Below, piece by piece: positions 18,008 to 28,331 of a stretch of DNA of 64,000 bases. Numbering within the stretch: position 1 is the first letter of the stretch; each line of letters opens with the position of its first letter. The notes under the pieces are model-generated. The model made no database searches. It was not told where the DNA came from and saw nothing but the letters and a program-made list of their open reading frames with translations. The DNA comes from Candidozyma auris (taxonomy: Eukaryota > Ascomycota > Pichiomycetes > Serinales > Metschnikowiaceae), in NCBI RefSeq assembly GCF_003013715.1, contig NC_072817.1:434001-498000 (forward strand), in the 5' to 3' direction. Position numbers and translations under genes: made by a program.

Positions 18008-19948
18008 CTATACGTAACCGTAGCCAAGGTTTTCGTAATTCGAATCGATGAATGTGTGCTTGAGAAACTGCTTCCAGAGCACTTCCAAGTCGCTTGGCTT
18101 CTTCTTCCCCTCCTGGCCTATCTCTTTCTTGCCCGCTTTCACTGGTTCACCCAAACGTCTACCAAGATCAAGCCACTCACTCACAGTAAGATCTTTCATC
18201 GCATAAACATCATCATCAGTGGTATATTCAAGCTCGTATTCGAACTTCTTCTTGCCCTCATTGAGACCCACTAAATCCAAGTAGTATTGAACGTAGCGCT
18301 CGGGTGTAAAAAGCTGCCTATTGTAGGCTGGTCCGAGAGGCAAGTCTTTTGGCATCTTTGGAGGTATTGTTTTGTCTTTCCTGAACGCATCGACCTTTTT
18401 ACTAAATGTGACGAATGGGTCATGATATTCAATACCGTCGTCAGAGTCAAGCAAGTCTTCGATACCGGCAAAGAACAAATCCCATGCACCGTAGTCAAGG
18501 TTTTTAGTTTCATGCAAATCAGTGATGTTGTATTCCCATACTCTTAAGCCTGGATTGAATGTGGGCACCACACTAGCAGTAACATGAACAACCGCATATC
18601 TTTCGGATAGCTTCCCACATTTCTTTTCCTTCTTTATATCTGCGTACATGGTCTCTCTAAAGGTATTCATGTAATCTACCTTTCCCTTTGGAACGCCTGC
18701 CTCAATATGAATATCCGAGGAGAAGTCAAAGTGTCCCCGTGGAACGTCAAGGGAGTCATGATGGATAGAAGAATCAAAATTCTCATAAACTTTTTCAAGA
18801 GAGAGCGAATCTTCATCTTCATCTTTCTCAAAAGTGGCAAATTCACTTTGTTTCAAAAGTTCCTTATACTTCGATTCAAAAGAGTCATAAGCCATTTTTG
18901 CGTCGAGCGGTGCAAAGTGATCGATATTCATATGACCGTAGAGGCCTCCAATGATGATGTCTCTGTATTCATGCACCCACATTATGTACTTACGAAGACA
19001 GGAAATGTCGTAGTTCTTGGGTGTTGGGGGTACATGGCCAGTGAGCCAGACTTTCATGTCTCTTCTTCTCAACTCCTTCAAAACGTAACCCAACCACTTG
19101 AATATCTTGTAGCCAGGATCTTTCTTTCTGTCACAGCTGTCAACAAGAGGATTCGACTTGAACAAGTACAAAGTATTGATGGAAAGTACTGCCAATTGGC
19201 CAGGAATGACTTCCTGAAAAAAGTAGGCCCCTTTGTTGAAGATGTGAAATTGGGGCTGTGGTATGAACTGCCTCCAAATTTTAAAAAACTCTCTTGTTTG
19301 AAGAGTAGGGCCCTCAGCGAACAAATTGTGCGGGTAGACGTCGTTATTTCCGAGCGATGGAATAGGTAAGACGTCGAATTTCTCGTACATAATCTTAGCA
19401 ATCTTCGCGTTCGAGTCGAATATATCCTTCTCGAATCTAGGGTAGTTTCTATCGTTGTCGTGACGAACGTTGTCTCCGGTCCAGACAATGAAGTCGATTT
19501 TGTCTTTCAAGTTATCTTCAACCCAGTCGATCGTCCTGTAAACAAGCTCCTCTGGGGAGTCACAGCCCAAAATTGCGTCGCCATACCTGCTTGCTTCGCC
19601 CTTACCTTCATGACACTGCTCTTCGATGGACAGTCCCGGCTTATAGTACGGGTCCGGATGCAAGTCGGTCAAATGGAGAAACCTTCCATGGATGAGTTTC
19701 TTTTCACCAGTCATAGGATTCTTTACCTCCACAGGATTCTTTGGGGTCAATCCAAGTCTTTTTAAATCATCTTTGGCCTCAACCGAGAGCTCCAACTCTC
19801 TATACTCCATTAAAAGCTCACGATGAACCGCCAAGGCAGTGGAGATTGGATCACGAAATAGAAGAAGCACACATGAAGCAGCCAATAGAAGCGAAAGCGT
19901 CACGGAATACCCACTCAGGCGATTTTGTCTCTTTTGGACGGCTGCCAT
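18008..19948 (-). CDS. PPN1: Endopolyphosphatase Ppn1
   Basis: Cleaves long-chain polyphosphate, mainly in the vacuole. 646 aa from the first ATG at 19948. A single signal-anchor (SVTLSLLLAASCVLLLF, about 14-30) makes it a type II membrane protein. The metallophosphoesterase motifs follow in order: DLHPDPYY, GDNVRHDN, GNNDVYPH, TGHVPP and GHMN. An insert rich in Asp/Glu separates them from the C-terminal part, as in yeast Ppn1. The upstream region has a CACGTG 71 bp before the ATG and a CACGTT farther up; PPN1 (PHM5) is a known Pho4 target in S. cerevisiae. Confidence 0.95.
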   Translation of the reverse strand: MAAVQKRQNRLSGYSVTLSLLLAASCVLLLFRDPISTALAVHRELLMEYRELELSVEAKDDLKRLGLTPKNPVEVKNPMTGEKKLIHGRFLHLTDLHPDPYYKPGLSIEEQCHEGKGEASRYGDAILGCDSPEELVYRTIDWVEDNLKDKIDFIVWTGDNVRHDNDRNYPRFEKDIFDSNAKIAKIMYEKFDVLPIPSLGNNDVYPHNLFAEGPTLQTREFFKIWRQFIPQPQFHIFNKGAYFFQEVIPGQLAVLSINTLYLFKSNPLVDSCDRKKDPGYKIFKWLGYVLKELRRRDMKVWLTGHVPPTPKNYDISCLRKYIMWVHEYRDIIIGGLYGHMNIDHFAPLDAKMAYDSFESKYKELLKQSEFATFEKDEDEDSLSLEKVYENFDSSIHHDSLDVPRGHFDFSSDIHIEAGVPKGKVDYMNTFRETMYADIKKEKKCGKLSERYAVVHVTASVVPTFNPGLRVWEYNITDLHETKNLDYGAWDLFFAGIEDLLDSDDGIEYHDPFVTFSKKVDAFRKDKTIPPKMPKDLPLGPAYNRQLFTPERYVQYYLDLVGLNEGKKKFEYELEYTTDDDVYAMKDLTVSEWLDLGRRLGEPVKAGKKEIGQEGKKKPSDLEVLWKQFLKHTFIDSNYENLGYGYV

Positions 19949-20018
19949 ACCAAAGAGCTCCTGAGGAAGTAGGAACAAATGTAGTTGCAACCGAGATTCC
20001 ACTGATTGGTGTGGAGGT

Positions 20019-20024
20019 CACGTG
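20019..20024. promoter_or_regulatory. Pho4-type E-box CACGTG upstream of PPN1
   Basis: The perfect palindrome sits 71 bp upstream of the PPN1 ATG in the context GGTCACGTGCC. A related CACGTT (minus strand) is at 20179-20184. Pho4 binds both forms; other bHLH factors such as Cbf1 or Tye7 also bind CACGTG. Confidence 0.55.
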
Positions 20025-21606
20025 CCAGAAAGATATGGGGCGAGAAGTGAAATTTTGTACTTGGCGGATGTAAACATGACCGAAGATTGCACTTCTGACA
20101 GTGGTGTATCCAGCCCACTGCCTCAGTTTTGGCTTATACCCACCATAAAAAACCTCTTCGGTATGGGATCACATGTACAACGTGCTACTCTGCGATGTGT
20201 GGAAGTACGCCATGCAGGGCCGTTGCTGGATATTAGCTGGAGAAGTAGGAATTCTCTGTAGGTGAAAGCATGATATGAGACAAACTGCAATATCATAGTA
20301 GTGCATGACTTTTTGGTCTCTTTCAGCATAAAACTGAGATTCGTTCTGACTTCAGGAGTCAAATTGCGGTTCAATAAGATGTAATTAAACCAGAAATGAC
20401 TACTCTGATGAATTCAGGGAAAAGCTCCACCAGGCTTTATTCTAATTCTTCGATTGATCCTCATACTATACATAGTATCTAAGGAAATGATAACCTGCGC
20501 TATTGAAATAATTTGTTTCCCAAGTAGCTCAAGACGCAGTGAAGCAGACGAAGAAACAGCGTTGTCTGCAAGCCAATGCAATCACAATTATTCTAAGAAC
20601 ACTAGGTTGAGAAAGACTTCGACAAATGTCCTTTAGTCTACAACCCGCTAAAAAAGAGACTTTTTATGTATTTTTTTGCAGGCTGATATAAATTCATATC
20701 GCCCAAAGATTTCTGCAATTCCTGTCAGAATGGCTGCGAATTGCGAATTGCACACTACGCCTGGTGAGTCCATCGAAAGATCCACGACAAACACTACTAA
20801 ATCACGGGCTAAAGAAAACGAAATAGGCTGCAATCAATCTAGCAGAGACTCTGGTAAACCTATAACTCATCTTGAAATCCATTGACCGCACGCTATTTCC
20901 AAAATAGTCACATACCAGATCTCGCCTCCCGCAAACCGTGAACAAAACATTGCCTGTTGGCTTGCGTTGGCCAGACGCCAGTAATACGCGAAATTACCTG
21001 CATTGGCAAACTGAAAGCGATGCTCCTATTATGCTGTGCAAGCTGGTGTCCTCGATGGGGGAAAACCTTCCACAAAACGCGAGAACTTTGCGCTGGACCC
21101 ACGCACGTTAATGGCATGCCTCAGGTAAACAAACTCCTGCGACCGGTAATGATACACTGGGGAAAACGTATGTAAAGAAAGAAGAGTACAAACTGAAATC
21201 AAAAAAATACTGTCAATTAAAGAAAGAAGGTCAATTGACGACCAAAAATTCACGATCAGAGTTACCTTGGCCCCTATTGTCTGGGCCAGGGCCATTTTGT
21301 TCGCGGTGCACGCTCAGACCAGTGAATGTAGGCTATACGCCAGAGTCGCGCTGAAAGGTAAACAAATACCATAATTACTTGCATTGGTGCCTGCAATTTA
21401 TGGTGGATCAGGCAAGCACATTAAAACACGACTCGATTTCGGTTGTTTTGTCTGCCATGCTGTCAGCTCCATAATCCACGCTTTTAAATACCGCTCCCAT
21501 CCGCTACATTCCTTTTGGCATTAGTATTTATTCTTTTTTTTTGTTTTCCATTTTTTGAGATCCCATCACCTATATCTTTCCCGTCGCTCATTTATCATAT
21601 ACCGTC
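20025..21606. promoter_or_regulatory. Divergent region between PPN1 and YOX1
   Basis: 1.6 kb without a recognised gene. Two forkhead-type GTAAACAA sites occur at 21125-21132 and 21358-21365. A loosely repeated block is present: AATTACCTGCATTGG near 20992 and AATTACTTGCATTGG near 21373, each with an ACGCCAG nearby. A T-rich tract (about 21531-21556) precedes the YOX1 ATG. Confidence 0.45.
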
Positions 21607-22866
21607 ATGAAAGTGGAAACTCCAAAAAAGCCTTCGTTGCCTTCCATCGACGCTCTTCCAAAGCAGACAACATATTCACTCCCCCCGTTACTGTCACTCC
21701 TTAATCAGCATGATAGACCAGCGTTTCCTGCCTTTGGCGCTTTACCTCCTTCCACGCCTCGCTTCATTCTTCCTCCCAGATCAGTGTCTGACACTTCGTT
21801 ACCCACCAGCATTCCAGTATACACAAACCCCACATCTACCGCTGTGCTAACGCCTTTGGACACAAATTCAGCTGTAAGCTCCACGCCAGCACTGGGGCCC
21901 GCTTCTGCTGCAAACACCTCTGTGGACTCAGAGGCTGACATTTCCATGAACACCTCCATCAACGATTCAATGGTGAAGCCCACCATGAAAAGAAAAGCGG
22001 CTTCTACTGTTTCTCCTACAAAGGATTTTGCATTCATTAGCCACTCCCCTGCAACATACCCATCACAAGAACCTTCAATTGACAATGCATCGTTAGCTCG
22101 TAGGAAGAGAAGAAGAACCTCTCCTCACGAGTTGGCCATCTTGAACCAGGAGTTTGAGCTTGGCTCCACGCCAAATAAGGTGAGACGAACGGAAATATCC
22201 AAGAGAGTGAACATGACAGAGAAAGCAGTCAAGATCTGGTTTCAAAACAAGAGGCAGTCCCTTCGCCGTCTTAAAAGTACAGACAAAGAGATCACAGAGT
22301 TGCCCCCTACGCCAGACTCTTCTGTGGTGGTGTCTGCTCCAGTGACTGACACCGCTCCAACGCCAATCGTGGAGAGTACTCCAATCAAACCAAACTTGAT
22401 CAAATCACATTCACAGGAGCTGGTGAATAAGGTAATGGACCAGCTGTCACCGATCAGATCATATTCCACGCCTTCATTGCAAAAGCACCAGTTCAAGAAG
22501 GACAGGCCTACGAAACTGCCATTGCTTTCAAGAATGCTTGCAGCTGAAGATGACAAAGCCTCCGGGAAGGAGAACGGGAACTTGGTGTTAAATCTTACCA
22601 ACAAGAAACAACCTGACTTCATTCGCTCGGCTCCTGCTGCCGCCTCAAACCAAATGATGACGTTCAAATTAGCACCCTCAACTGCTGGTGCTGTTAACAC
22701 TCCCACATTCGTAGCTGCTAACAATGCAACTCGAACTAGCAAAAGATCGTCACGTAAACCGCTCGGGGAGATTGACACAAACACAATACCTGCTCCTTCG
22801 GCTAAGATGGCACACGAATCACAGTGCGTGCATAACTTGCTATCCTTGAAAAGCGGAAACTATTGA
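21607..22866 (+). CDS. YOX1: Homeobox transcription repressor Yox1
   Basis: In S. cerevisiae, Yox1 and Yhp1 bind next to Mcm1 and restrict M/G1 genes. This 419-aa protein has a homeodomain at about residues 163-222, opening with RRKRRRTSPHELAILNQEF and closing with the recognition helix AVKIWFQNKRQSLRRL. The N-terminus is Pro/Ser/Thr-rich with LPPLLSLL; the C-terminus contains SKRSSRKPLGEIDTNT, a short conserved block in Yox1-type proteins. Many SP/TP dipeptides suggest CDK control. Convergent with TIF34. A different homeobox gene cannot be wholly excluded. Confidence 0.85.
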   Translation: MKVETPKKPSLPSIDALPKQTTYSLPPLLSLLNQHDRPAFPAFGALPPSTPRFILPPRSVSDTSLPTSIPVYTNPTSTAVLTPLDTNSAVSSTPALGPASAANTSVDSEADISMNTSINDSMVKPTMKRKAASTVSPTKDFAFISHSPATYPSQEPSIDNASLARRKRRRTSPHELAILNQEFELGSTPNKVRRTEISKRVNMTEKAVKIWFQNKRQSLRRLKSTDKEITELPPTPDSSVVVSAPVTDTAPTPIVESTPIKPNLIKSHSQELVNKVMDQLSPIRSYSTPSLQKHQFKKDRPTKLPLLSRMLAAEDDKASGKENGNLVLNLTNKKQPDFIRSAPAAASNQMMTFKLAPSTAGAVNTPTFVAANNATRTSKRSSRKPLGEIDTNTIPAPSAKMAHESQCVHNLLSLKSGNY

Positions 22867-23017
22867 GACGTCTTCATTCCACATATCTCTCTTTAGAGCA
22901 CATTACGAATTTCATGAGCGTTACAATTAAATGTAGTTCCAGCGAGTTACCCAGATAATTAACATAGGAACTATGAACTATATTATACAAATGATGATAT
23001 GCCGTTAACTGCAGAGA

Positions 23018-24079
23018 TCAAACCTCTTGAGCCTTAGCTTGGGACTGAGCCAAGACACGCTCTGTTCTTTCAGCGTCAAATTCGAAGTCAAAGTACGACT
23101 TGTCATAGTAGTGAACTCTTATGAAACCGTCCTCTCCTCCAGACACGTAACCAATGCCATCGGGGTGAACTGCAACAGTGTTCAAGGGACCGAAGTGACC
23201 CTTCACTCTACCGATTTCCTCCATGAAGATCTTGTGGTAAAATCTAGCCTCGAACTTACCCTGGGATTCGGCAGTGGTGGTGACATTTCTGGCTTCCTGA
23301 CCACCACCTAAAATGACAAAGTTCTTCTTGGGCGTGATGGCTGCTGTGTTCATAGGGGCATCGGCCTTGTAGACCTTCATGATCTCAAATGTGTCGATGT
23401 CAATTAAGGCGGCGTTCTTGTCCTTGGATGCGGTGATGAAGTACAGTCTGTCCTCTGGGGCAAACTGAATGTCGGTAATTGAGACAATCTTCTCTTCGTT
23501 GTGAATACCGTGGGCCTGGACCGTTTGTATGAACTCACCGGTTTTACCGTCGTATTTGCTAACGTAGCCGTCCTCATGACCAGCAATAATATACTGGCCC
23601 TCAGCAGCCCAGCCTGCGACGGTGACCTTGGTTGCATCTTCTCTGGTGTTGATCACAAGAATAGGCTCAGGGTTTTGGTTGTAGATGTCGTCGTAATTTA
23701 TGTTGTAAACGGAAATGGCACCTTTGCTACCCATCACTTTATCGGTGACAGCCAAAAGCTTCGAGTTGTCTGGGGAGAAGGCCACTCTTCTCACTGGGGA
23801 TGTGGTGTCCCATTTGTAAACACATTCGCCAGTTTCGGCCTTCCACAATCTGATGGTGAGATCGGCACTTCCTGTAGCACACAACAAGGTTTTCGAGTCA
23901 ACGTCAATCGACCAGATGGTACCTTGGTGACCTTCTAAAGTACCAAGTCTCTCACCGTTAGACAGGTACCAAATGGAGGCCGAGGAGTCCTTAGCCACGG
24001 AAAAGAGAAGATCACCTTCTCTATTGAACTTGACTTGCGTCAAAGAACGCTCATGTCCCATCAATTTAATAGGTCTCAT
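23018..24079 (-). CDS. TIF34: Translation initiation factor eIF3i (Tif34)
   Basis: WD40 subunit of eIF3. 353 aa, seven WD repeats forming a full propeller. Examples are [54 protein letters not shown], and near the C-terminus [15 protein letters not shown] with [14 protein letters not shown]. Length and N-terminus match the family exactly. The coding strand uses preferred codons, as expected for a highly expressed gene. Confidence 0.97.
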   Translation of the reverse strand: MRPIKLMGHERSLTQVKFNREGDLLFSVAKDSSASIWYLSNGERLGTLEGHQGTIWSIDVDSKTLLCATGSADLTIRLWKAETGECVYKWDTTSPVRRVAFSPDNSKLLAVTDKVMGSKGAISVYNINYDDIYNQNPEPILVINTREDATKVTVAGWAAEGQYIIAGHEDGYVSKYDGKTGEFIQTVQAHGIHNEEKIVSITDIQFAPEDRLYFITASKDKNAALIDIDTFEIMKVYKADAPMNTAAITPKKNFVILGGGQEARNVTTTAESQGKFEARFYHKIFMEEIGRVKGHFGPLNTVAVHPDGIGYVSGGEDGFIRVHYYDKSYFDFEFDAERTERVLAQSQAKAQEV

Positions 24080-24444
24080 GGCTGATTCTACAAGATTTAT
24101 TAAACTTCGATGGTGCTAACTACGTGAAAATAAAAAGTTTTTTCCATACGCGGTAGTGTTGTGCTCATAAGAGCGGTCGCAAAAAAGTCCAGACAGGCAT
24201 AGCTCAAGAAGAACGAAGATAACTTACGAAGAGAGGGTATCTGGAAAATTCTGATGCAAATGTCCTCGAATTCTACGAGTGCTACATTTTTATTTGTGAG
24301 AAGGTCTTCTGGGGCAATTGATGTTGAAAGGTATACTACTGCTGCGACTCACTCACTTTGTATGGAACGACTGCAAAATAGAATGTGAAGATTGAAGGAG
24401 CAACTTTTTGAAGCTTATCAAGTCTGGGGAAGCTTGGGATAGCC
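24080..24444. other. Intergenic region upstream of TIF34
   Basis: 365 bases holding the TIF34 promoter and the 3' end of the hydrolase gene. No other feature is seen. Confidence 0.45.
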
Positions 24445-25254
24445 TCAACACACATTTTCGATGACAACATCCTTACCGTCATGCTCACCATAGTCCAACT
24501 TCAATCTCCTATTAAAAAGTTCGAGCAACCATTGGAAACACAAGCCGGTCACGGCAGCATCATAACGGTCTTTGGAATTCTCATCTCTGATGAAAGCGTG
24601 CTGAGCTTCGTTGATCTCGATGAACGTGAGCTGCGTAGGGTTGTTCCGCAAAGTCAGTCTGATTAGGTCTCTACCTTCCAAGGGGACGTGGTTGTCCTTA
24701 TCACCGAACACCATGATCAACTCACCCGTGATTTCTTTTGATCTCTTCAAAGAGTCATCGTTCTTACCCTTGCCCAAAGCGTGATTGTGGATATCGGTTG
24801 CAAAAAAGCAAAATGCAGCATTTACTCTGGGGTCAAGCGCAGCTCTGAACGCCAAATGGCCTCCCAAACACATTCCTGTGGCACCTATCTTGCCATTGAA
24901 TGTTGGAAGCAGCTCAAGGTATTCGATGGCCAACCGGTTGTCCTCATCATACAGCGCAACCTCTTTCTCAATCTTGTAGCGATTGCCCCTGTCTGTACCT
25001 TCGGTATCGTAGGCCAATGCCTCATGAGACTCAAAATTGTGGTAGATAGAAGGTGCCACAGCGATAAATCCCTGGCCAGCTATGTCTTTGGCAAATCTGG
25101 CCACTGGGCCGGTGACCTGGTAGATCTCAGAATACACAATTACACCCGGGAATTTGGCTCTGGGGTAATTTGGAATTACCGGATGAAACACGAAAATTCT
25201 CATGGTGGTTCCGTCCAGCGTCTTTACGTCATGATAGGTCTCTTTGATCAACAT
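24445..25254 (-). CDS. Dienelactone hydrolase family protein (YDL086W orthologue)
   Basis: Alpha/beta hydrolase of the carboxymethylenebutenolidase type, 269 aa. The nucleophile is a Cys in GATGMCLGGH (about residue 127), with the acid in FGDKDNHVP and the His in NEAQHAFIRDE. The sequence follows S. cerevisiae YDL086W along its length, including FPGVIVYSEIYQVTGPV, the YDEDN block and the terminal VC. The natural substrate is unknown. The next gene upstream is the SERF/4F5 gene; in S. cerevisiae YDL086W and the SERF gene YDL085C-A are also neighbours, so this pairing is old. Confidence 0.9.
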   Translation of the reverse strand: MLIKETYHDVKTLDGTTMRIFVFHPVIPNYPRAKFPGVIVYSEIYQVTGPVARFAKDIAGQGFIAVAPSIYHNFESHEALAYDTEGTDRGNRYKIEKEVALYDEDNRLAIEYLELLPTFNGKIGATGMCLGGHLAFRAALDPRVNAAFCFFATDIHNHALGKGKNDDSLKRSKEITGELIMVFGDKDNHVPLEGRDLIRLTLRNNPTQLTFIEINEAQHAFIRDENSKDRYDAAVTGLCFQWLLELFNRRLKLDYGEHDGKDVVIENVC

Positions 25255-25522
25255 CGTTATAAGCTTTTTTGTGAAGCTGTAGTAGGTGGTGCGAACAAAA
25301 GCCTAAAATTGTGTATGTGAGAGGCCATAGAGTTCTAGTGCTAGGCGATAGTCCGACTTCGGTCCTACAAATCCCCAACTCCAAAGCCAACCTTCCTGAA
25401 TAAAAGATTACTGAAGAAGTCTACAGTCATAGCTTCTACAGAGATTTATTGCTACAAATGATGAAACTGTCCTGAAACGTTTTGCAAGCCTGACGTCAAA
25501 CAGGCGAGAAAGTCACGAATTT

Positions 25523-25767
25523 CTAGTTCTTTCTCTTCTCCAATTCAGCTGCTGCTTTTCTGGCATCGGCTAATTTGTTAGTACACTTTTAACTTTTACA
25601 TATTCAATCTCCAACTACATACCCTCTGCCTGTTTCCTTCTCATCTTCTCCGCGTCGCTCTCCATTCGTTTTTTTGGATCGCCTTCCTTCTTTTGCTTCT
25701 TGGCAAGCTCTTGCTGCTTCTTTTGGTTTTTGGCTCTGGCCAATTCACGTTGGTTGCCTCTTGCCAT
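25523..25767 (-). CDS. SERF / 4F5-family small basic protein (spliced)
   Basis: 63-aa protein made of two exons: 25767..25623 and 25569..25523. Exon 1 begins MARGNQRELARAKNQKK and contains GDPKKRMESDAEKMRRKQAE; exon 2 adds DARKAAAELEKRKN. This is the conserved SERF/4F5 sequence, orthologous to yeast YDL085C-A. SERF proteins are small, charged and disordered and modify amyloid aggregation; their normal cellular role is unsettled. The 192 coding bases are in frame across the intron. It is easily missed because exon 2 is only 47 bases. Confidence 0.93.
25570..25622 (-). other. Intron of the SERF gene
   Basis: 53 nt on the minus strand, with donor GTATGT, branch point TACTAAC and acceptor TTAG. 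The branch point to acceptor distance is very short. Removing it joins GAG-G to CC-GAT and restores the family sequence. Confidence 0.93.
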
Positions 25768-25913
25768 TCTTGGCTGGTTGATCGAACGACAAGGGTTGGG
25801 AGTTCTCGTGAAGTGTGTGTACTTAAATCTTGGTCACGTGCAACAACATGTTCAAACCATGAAGCCCGCACCGATCTCTGCATGCTCAGAGATGTAGTTC
25901 ACTAGTGAGTTTG

Positions 25914-26554
25914 ATGGGTGGACTTAGAACACCCTTATATTTTTCAAGAAAGAAAAAAAAAAAAACAATGCTCTTATTATAAAGGCCAACAACTTACTGA
26001 GTGACGAATTCACCATCCTGCTACTGATAAACCATGATGTCTATGATCCAGTTGATGTTGTTGATGAGTACTTTGAGAGATTGGGCGTTGAGAAAGTTGA
26101 CTTGTCTGACAGAATTATTGACCTCAACAAAAGAAACTGTGCAAATTTTGAAAGTTTAAGCAAAATTTCCCCTAAAGAGGTATTTGCTCCAGGTAATAAC
26201 AGTACAAATATCGAAAGCTTGAGCAAATTTCCTCCTGGAGAACGAGGAGCTTTTGAAAAGAATCATGAAAACCTCGAAAGTTTGAGCAGAATTTCTCCTA
26301 TAGAAGAAGACGCTTCCGAAAAGAACTGTGCAAATCTCGACAGCCCGAGAGAAATCTCCCTGGAAGAAGCAGATTCCTCCACCATCACCGTTAAAAAGAG
26401 CAAATGCTTTGCCATTACTGCAAGAGGAAAAGTCATAGCGAGACAGCATGTTGGGTCAAACATCCACACCTTAGGCAATCTAAGCAAATGCAAAAGAGAA
26501 CGTTTCCCCCTAATAAGAAGAACAGCGGAAAATACCAGTCAAAGAGATATGTAA
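25914..26554 (+). pseudogene. Repeat-containing protein with its frame broken at an A13 run
   Basis: An ATG at 25914 starts MGGLRTPLYFSRKKKK, then a run of 13 A (25953-25965) leads to a stop at 25980-25982. The -1 frame from the same run is open for about 195 more codons to the TAA at 26552-26554. It has no in-frame ATG until the final residue, so this frame cannot start on its own. It reads like protein: LLSDEFTILLLINHDVYD, then DVVDEYFERLGVEKVDL, then four imperfect 21-22-residue repeats (N-x-x-N-[FIL]-[ED]-S-[LP]-x-x-[IF]) and a basic tail. One more A would join the two parts. It may be a sequencing error, a decayed gene, or a length-variable tract. The family is not recognised. Confidence 0.5.
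26149..26400 (+). repeat. Four tandem 21-22-residue coding repeats
   Basis: Successive units begin NCANFESLSKIS, NSTNIESLSKFP, NHENLESLSRIS and NCANLDSPREIS. They diverge at DNA level but keep the Asn, Glu/Asp-Ser and hydrophobic positions. Confidence 0.7.
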
Positions 26555-26952
26555 GCAGAAATACCACATGAAGCGTTTGAAAAATCTCTGGCACCCTAGT
26601 TAGTCACAATTCGTGATCCATACTCTCTTAGGCCCTCAGATCATCATCCTTCATCCCAAGATGCATCAGCTGCATTATCATCTTAGCAATCTCCACAGCG
26701 AGTTTGTCGAAACTCGTTCAGCATTGTACATACTGATTTTACAGCATCTCCATTTCCTCCCCCCATGTCAAATAAAGTTTCACAAAAATACAGCGAATAA
26801 TTATTATTACATATTTTGTCTTTTAGTTCTTGCCACCGACTAACTAGCCCTTGCGATGTCACACTCTCGTGGGATTGTCTTACGTTGCATTCGACTAAAA
26901 TATTCAAAAGTTCTAAGAACTCCGTCCAACCAAAATTTTATCACTTTCGTAG
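26555..26952. other. Intergenic region upstream (3' side) of GET3
   Basis: About 400 AT-rich bases between two converging genes. No coding or RNA feature is recognised. Confidence 0.45.
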
Positions 26953-28002
26953 CTACTTAGTTTCCTCTAGGTCATAAATAAGCCCGCTGTCGACCTTTGG
27001 ATCGTACGGCTTCAATAAAAATTTAGAGAATTTCTTCAAATTCTCTACACCTCGGATCTCTGTACCAAGCAAGGGCATTTTCACCAAATGGTAGTCCTCA
27101 TATAACTCTCCCATTTGATCCAAGTACTTCTTCTGCATCTTCCAACGTGATTGACACCTCCTGCAGTCGTCCTTGTCGGCGAAAAGCAACTGGTTCACCA
27201 CGATGGAGTTGACATCCATGTTATAGCTCATTAACTCCTGGATCATTCTCTCCGTCTCATAGAGTGATAAAAATTCTGAGATACATACACAAACAAATGT
27301 GGTCAAGTCGGGATTGGTGAACTGTTCGTTGACTTCACTGACATTTCTTTGTACTTCGTTGAGCTTCTCGAAAATGTCCTGTTGCTGACCTGCGCCTCCG
27401 CCTAGCATGCTCAACATCGGATCAAACTTACCAGACAAGTCCTTAAACTTCGACAACAACTTTTCGAGGGTAGCAGGAAGCTGCAAGAATCTCAAAGTAT
27501 GGCCTGTGGGTGCTGTGTCGAAGATAATGGTCTTGTAAGAGATGGTGTCACCGTTGTCCTTTTCTGTGGCAACCTTCTGGTTCTTGATATGTTTCAAGAC
27601 CTCCATAAACGATAACGCCTCGTCGATACCAGGAATAGAGCCAGTCATATCCTTCATCATGCTCTTTAAAGGGTCATTAGGGTCGTTGTTATATTGCTGA
27701 GCCTGGTTCTGCAAGTCACTCATGGCAGCTTCAGGGTCGATCTCCATACACGAAAGATTTGACAAGCCCTCTACCTTTCTAGCATCTTTACCGAACTTCT
27801 GACAAAAGGCATCTGACAAATTATGGGCGGGATCAGTGGAAATAAGCAAGAACTGCTCGTCAGGATAAGCCAACGCCAACTGAACGGCGATGGATGAAGA
27901 GGTAGTGGTTTTACCTACACCACCTTTACCACCGACAAATACCCACTTCAAAGTGTCCTGATGTACGATCGACTCTAGCGTTGGTTCTAGTTCGAGATCC
28001 AT
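26953..28002 (-). CDS. GET3: Get3, ATPase of the tail-anchored protein targeting pathway
   Basis: Cytosolic ATPase that takes tail-anchored proteins to the Get1/Get2 receptor in the ER. 349 aa from ATG 28002; [13 protein letters not shown] matches the family start, so the upstream in-frame ATGs are not preferred. Visible motifs are the deviant P-loop [10 protein letters not shown], switch [13 protein letters not shown], switch [17 protein letters not shown], the [20 protein letters not shown] block, and the zinc-binding CRRC that bridges the dimer. It lies on the edge of the accessory region but is itself intact. Confidence 0.97.
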   Translation of the reverse strand: MDLELEPTLESIVHQDTLKWVFVGGKGGVGKTTTSSSIAVQLALAYPDEQFLLISTDPAHNLSDAFCQKFGKDARKVEGLSNLSCMEIDPEAAMSDLQNQAQQYNNDPNDPLKSMMKDMTGSIPGIDEALSFMEVLKHIKNQKVATEKDNGDTISYKTIIFDTAPTGHTLRFLQLPATLEKLLSKFKDLSGKFDPMLSMLGGGAGQQQDIFEKLNEVQRNVSEVNEQFTNPDLTTFVCVCISEFLSLYETERMIQELMSYNMDVNSIVVNQLLFADKDDCRRCQSRWKMQKKYLDQMGELYEDYHLVKMPLLGTEIRGVENLKKFSKFLLKPYDPKVDSGLIYDLEETK

Positions 28003-28331
28003 GGTGTAGTAGGAGGTAAATATGTCAATCATGTGTCCTAAATACAACTTTTTTCGTCGCTGGTATTAGGCGCGCATGCTTTCCAAAGGCTTCCAAGAGA
28101 CGGAAAGTGTATTTTCTCTACGGTTTTTGTACCTCGGTATTTTTTATGAATTACTTAGACAGAAGAATACGGATGTAAGAGATTTCACTAGTTTCTTAAT
28201 TTCGTCGTGAGAAGTTGTGATTCTTGCTTTTTCTACTGTGGCGAACACTAACAGTAGAGTCAACTTACAGCATTTGGCGACTTGACTTGTTATGTCATTA
28301 TGGAAACGATACGTAAAAGCAGCTGGCTGCT
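28003..28331. other. Intergenic region between GET3 and the secreted-protein gene
   Basis: 329 bases; GET3 promoter and the 3' side of the next gene. Nothing further is recognised. Confidence 0.4.
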
